Shown here one piece after another: positions 12,714 to 13,827 of a DNA stretch of 13,827 nucleotides (the stretch's first letter is position 1; every line of letters begins with the position of its first letter). The notes beneath the pieces are model-generated. The model was given only the letters and a program-made list of their open reading frames with translations. It made no database searches and was not told the DNA's origin. This stretch comes from Parcubacteria group bacterium (GTDB lineage: Bacteria; Patescibacteriota; Minisyncoccia; UBA6257; JACRHW01), in contig JACRHX010000044.1 in NCBI GenBank assembly GCA_016211955.1, forward strand, positions 1 to 13,827, given 5' to 3'. The position numbers were made by a program, and so were the translations under genes.

Positions 12714-12739
12714 GGTTCAACCTCACTCATTCCTATTTT
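12697..12739. terminator. 43-bp palindromic bidirectional terminator holding both stop codons
   Basis: Bases 12697-12717 pair perfectly with 12719-12739 (21 bp, one central base). The left arm begins AAAA and the right arm ends TTTT, so it can terminate both strands. The TGA of the HD gene (12711-12713) and the TAG of the leftward surface-protein gene (12735-12733) both lie inside it. Confidence 0.92.
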
Positions 12740-13827
12740 ACTGAACTCGAAAGCGTCTCAACTGGTTTACAGACATTAGCGGGCGCCTCCTTTACATAAA
12801 GCAGGTCCACCACGTTTCCCACCCTTCCTGCACTGTCTGAAACAGAAAGTTGTATAAGTTTGACGCCACTTGATGTTGGTTTAAATAATGCAAGCTCTGC
12901 TGCGACAGCTCCTGGCTGTACACCTGGAATAGCTTGTAATTTTCTTGAGGTAATCCTGGCACCCGTTGAAGGAAGAGACGCATCTCTTACATACACCCCT
13001 ACTCCGACTGTGGGTTGAACCTCCTTACAAGGTTTCCATGTAATAGCATCGAACGAACATACCAGTTTAGGTTTAATATTCGCCTTAATTCTAAATGATA
13101 TCCTCCCCTTTTTCTTATTCCCTGCCGCATTAGTATTAGTAAGAGTAAGCGTGTGGGTGCCTATACTTCGATTGGAAACAAGCTCAGAAAGATTTTTATC
13201 ACAAGGAATGTTTTTTTGTTTTTCACTATCTATCTGGACAGCACATGAAACATAGGCACCATTTTGTGGAGAAGAAATAACACTCAGAGAACCTACACCT
13301 CCCGCTACTACTCCCTGATATCCAACACAAGAACCAGGATTACACGAAAGTTTAATAATCGATGCTTCAATTTTTGTTTTTTGGATGGTAGGAACAATTG
13401 ACGCAATAGAGGCAAGTGCTGCAGTTACAGGTGCATTCACACTCACGGTAACACTTTGATACGCTGACCATCCTCCTGCGCCATGACAACGTATTGAAAA
13501 AGTCGTCGTAGTGGTAAGATTTTGACTGACAACATTTGAGCCCGAGGTTGCTTTGTTTCCACTCCAACCGTTTGAGGCTTCGCAATAATCAACACCCGTA
13601 CCTGCGCTATTCCACGAAAGATAGGTTGGGGTGTTGTATGACACCGTAGTTGGAGTTGCGGTAAAACTTGAAAGAGCTGGTGCTGAAGGCGAAGTAACAT
13701 TGACTGCTACCGTCTGATAGGGTGACCACGTCCCCCCTCCATAACAACGTATTGAAAAGGAGGTGGACCCTGTAAGATTTTGTGTTGCAAAATTACTACC
13801 GCTTGTTGGCTTCTGCCCACTCCAGCC
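12733..13827 (-). CDS. Secreted/cell-surface Ig-like repeat protein, N-terminus beyond window
   Basis: The frame is open to the right edge, so 364 C-terminal residues are seen and the start is missing; a GTG at 13644 is internal. Two copies of an 86-residue Ig-like unit are visible, marked by GWSG-x-K-x-T-SGSN, QNLT, FSIRC and W-S-x-YQ-x-V-x-V. The copies start at 13827 and 13569 and the second is complete. Paired cysteines in each unit could form a disulphide outside the cell. A different C-terminal region follows, with sparse cysteines (CNPGSC, CAVQ, CDKN, CSFDAITWKPC) and beta-sandwich-like stretches (THTLTLTNTNAAG, VKLIQLSVSDSAG). No LPXTG motif or transmembrane anchor is seen at the C-terminus. 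Its composition (Ser, Thr, Val, Gly) fits an exported adhesin or surface fibre. It ends in the shared palindrome with the HD gene. Confidence 0.88.
   Translation of the reverse strand, partial: GWSGQKPTSGSNFATQNLTGSTSFSIRCYGGGTWSPYQTVAVNVTSPSAPALSSFTATPTTVSYNTPTYLSWNSAGTGVDYCEASNGWSGNKATSGSNVVSQNLTTTTTFSIRCHGAGGWSAYQSVTVSVNAPVTAALASIASIVPTIQKTKIEASIIKLSCNPGSCVGYQGVVAGGVGSLSVISSPQNGAYVSCAVQIDSEKQKNIPCDKNLSELVSNRSIGTHTLTLTNTNAAGNKKKGRISFRIKANIKPKLVCSFDAITWKPCKEVQPTVGVGVYVRDASLPSTGARITSRKLQAIPGVQPGAVAAELALFKPTSSGVKLIQLSVSDSAGRVGNVVDLLYVKEAPANVCKPVETLSSSVK

Noticed and set aside
13642..13644. GTG start for the surface-protein gene
   Set aside because: The frame stays open to the window edge with another copy of the same repeat, so this codon is internal.
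1..13827. TGA recoding and CRISPR arrays
   Set aside because: TGA ends gatA, the HEPN-like gene and the HD gene normally. No regularly spaced repeats with unique spacers are present.

Overview
The window looks like a chromosomal segment from a Candidate Phyla Radiation bacterium (Patescibacteria, probably Parcubacteria-like). This is an inference from gene content. PheT is short and lacks the tRNA-binding EMAP domain, most genes have little or no Shine-Dalgarno sequence, and the encoded tRNAs lack a complete CCA end. There is also a membrane-anchored HEPN-like protein next to gatCA, a secreted repeat protein of the GWSG type, and a degenerate 'P-x-LR' helical-repeat protein. TGA is used as an ordinary stop (gatA, the HEPN-like gene and the HD gene all end in it), so the recoded SR1/Gracilibacteria lineages are excluded.

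Left part (1-5350): the first 531 residues of gyrB run leftward off the window edge. Divergent from it is a small secreted-protein gene broken by a one-base frameshift, with its own promoter. A strong bidirectional terminator separates it from pheT and pheS, which form a leftward operon. The pheS promoter is interlocked with a rightward promoter driving two tiny, translationally coupled membrane-protein genes.

Middle part (5350-8900): a tRNA-Asp gene is followed by a 192-bp hairpin-rich cassette that duplicates the tRNA 3' end. Then come a DoxX-like membrane protein, an amidohydrolase-2 family enzyme, a nested REP-like palindrome, an odd initiator-type tRNA-Met, an orphan terminator that may end a small RNA, a leftward helical-repeat protein with a strong ribosome binding site, and a leftward elongator tRNA-Met.

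Right part (8900-13827): a leftward operon gatC-gatA-HEPN-like membrane protein supplies two of the three subunits of the Asp/Glu-tRNA amidotransferase (no gatB is seen). Divergent from gatC is a SAMHD1/dGTPase-like HD phosphohydrolase with one unusual metal ligand. It converges on the 3' end of a secreted Ig-like repeat protein that runs off the right edge, and both genes stop inside one 43-bp palindrome.

Much of the core content is translation or DNA housekeeping (gyrase, PheRS, GatCA, three tRNAs). The less ordinary material is the tRNA-adjacent repeat structures, the overlapping promoters with coupled mini-genes, and the uncharacterised helical-repeat and HEPN-like proteins.
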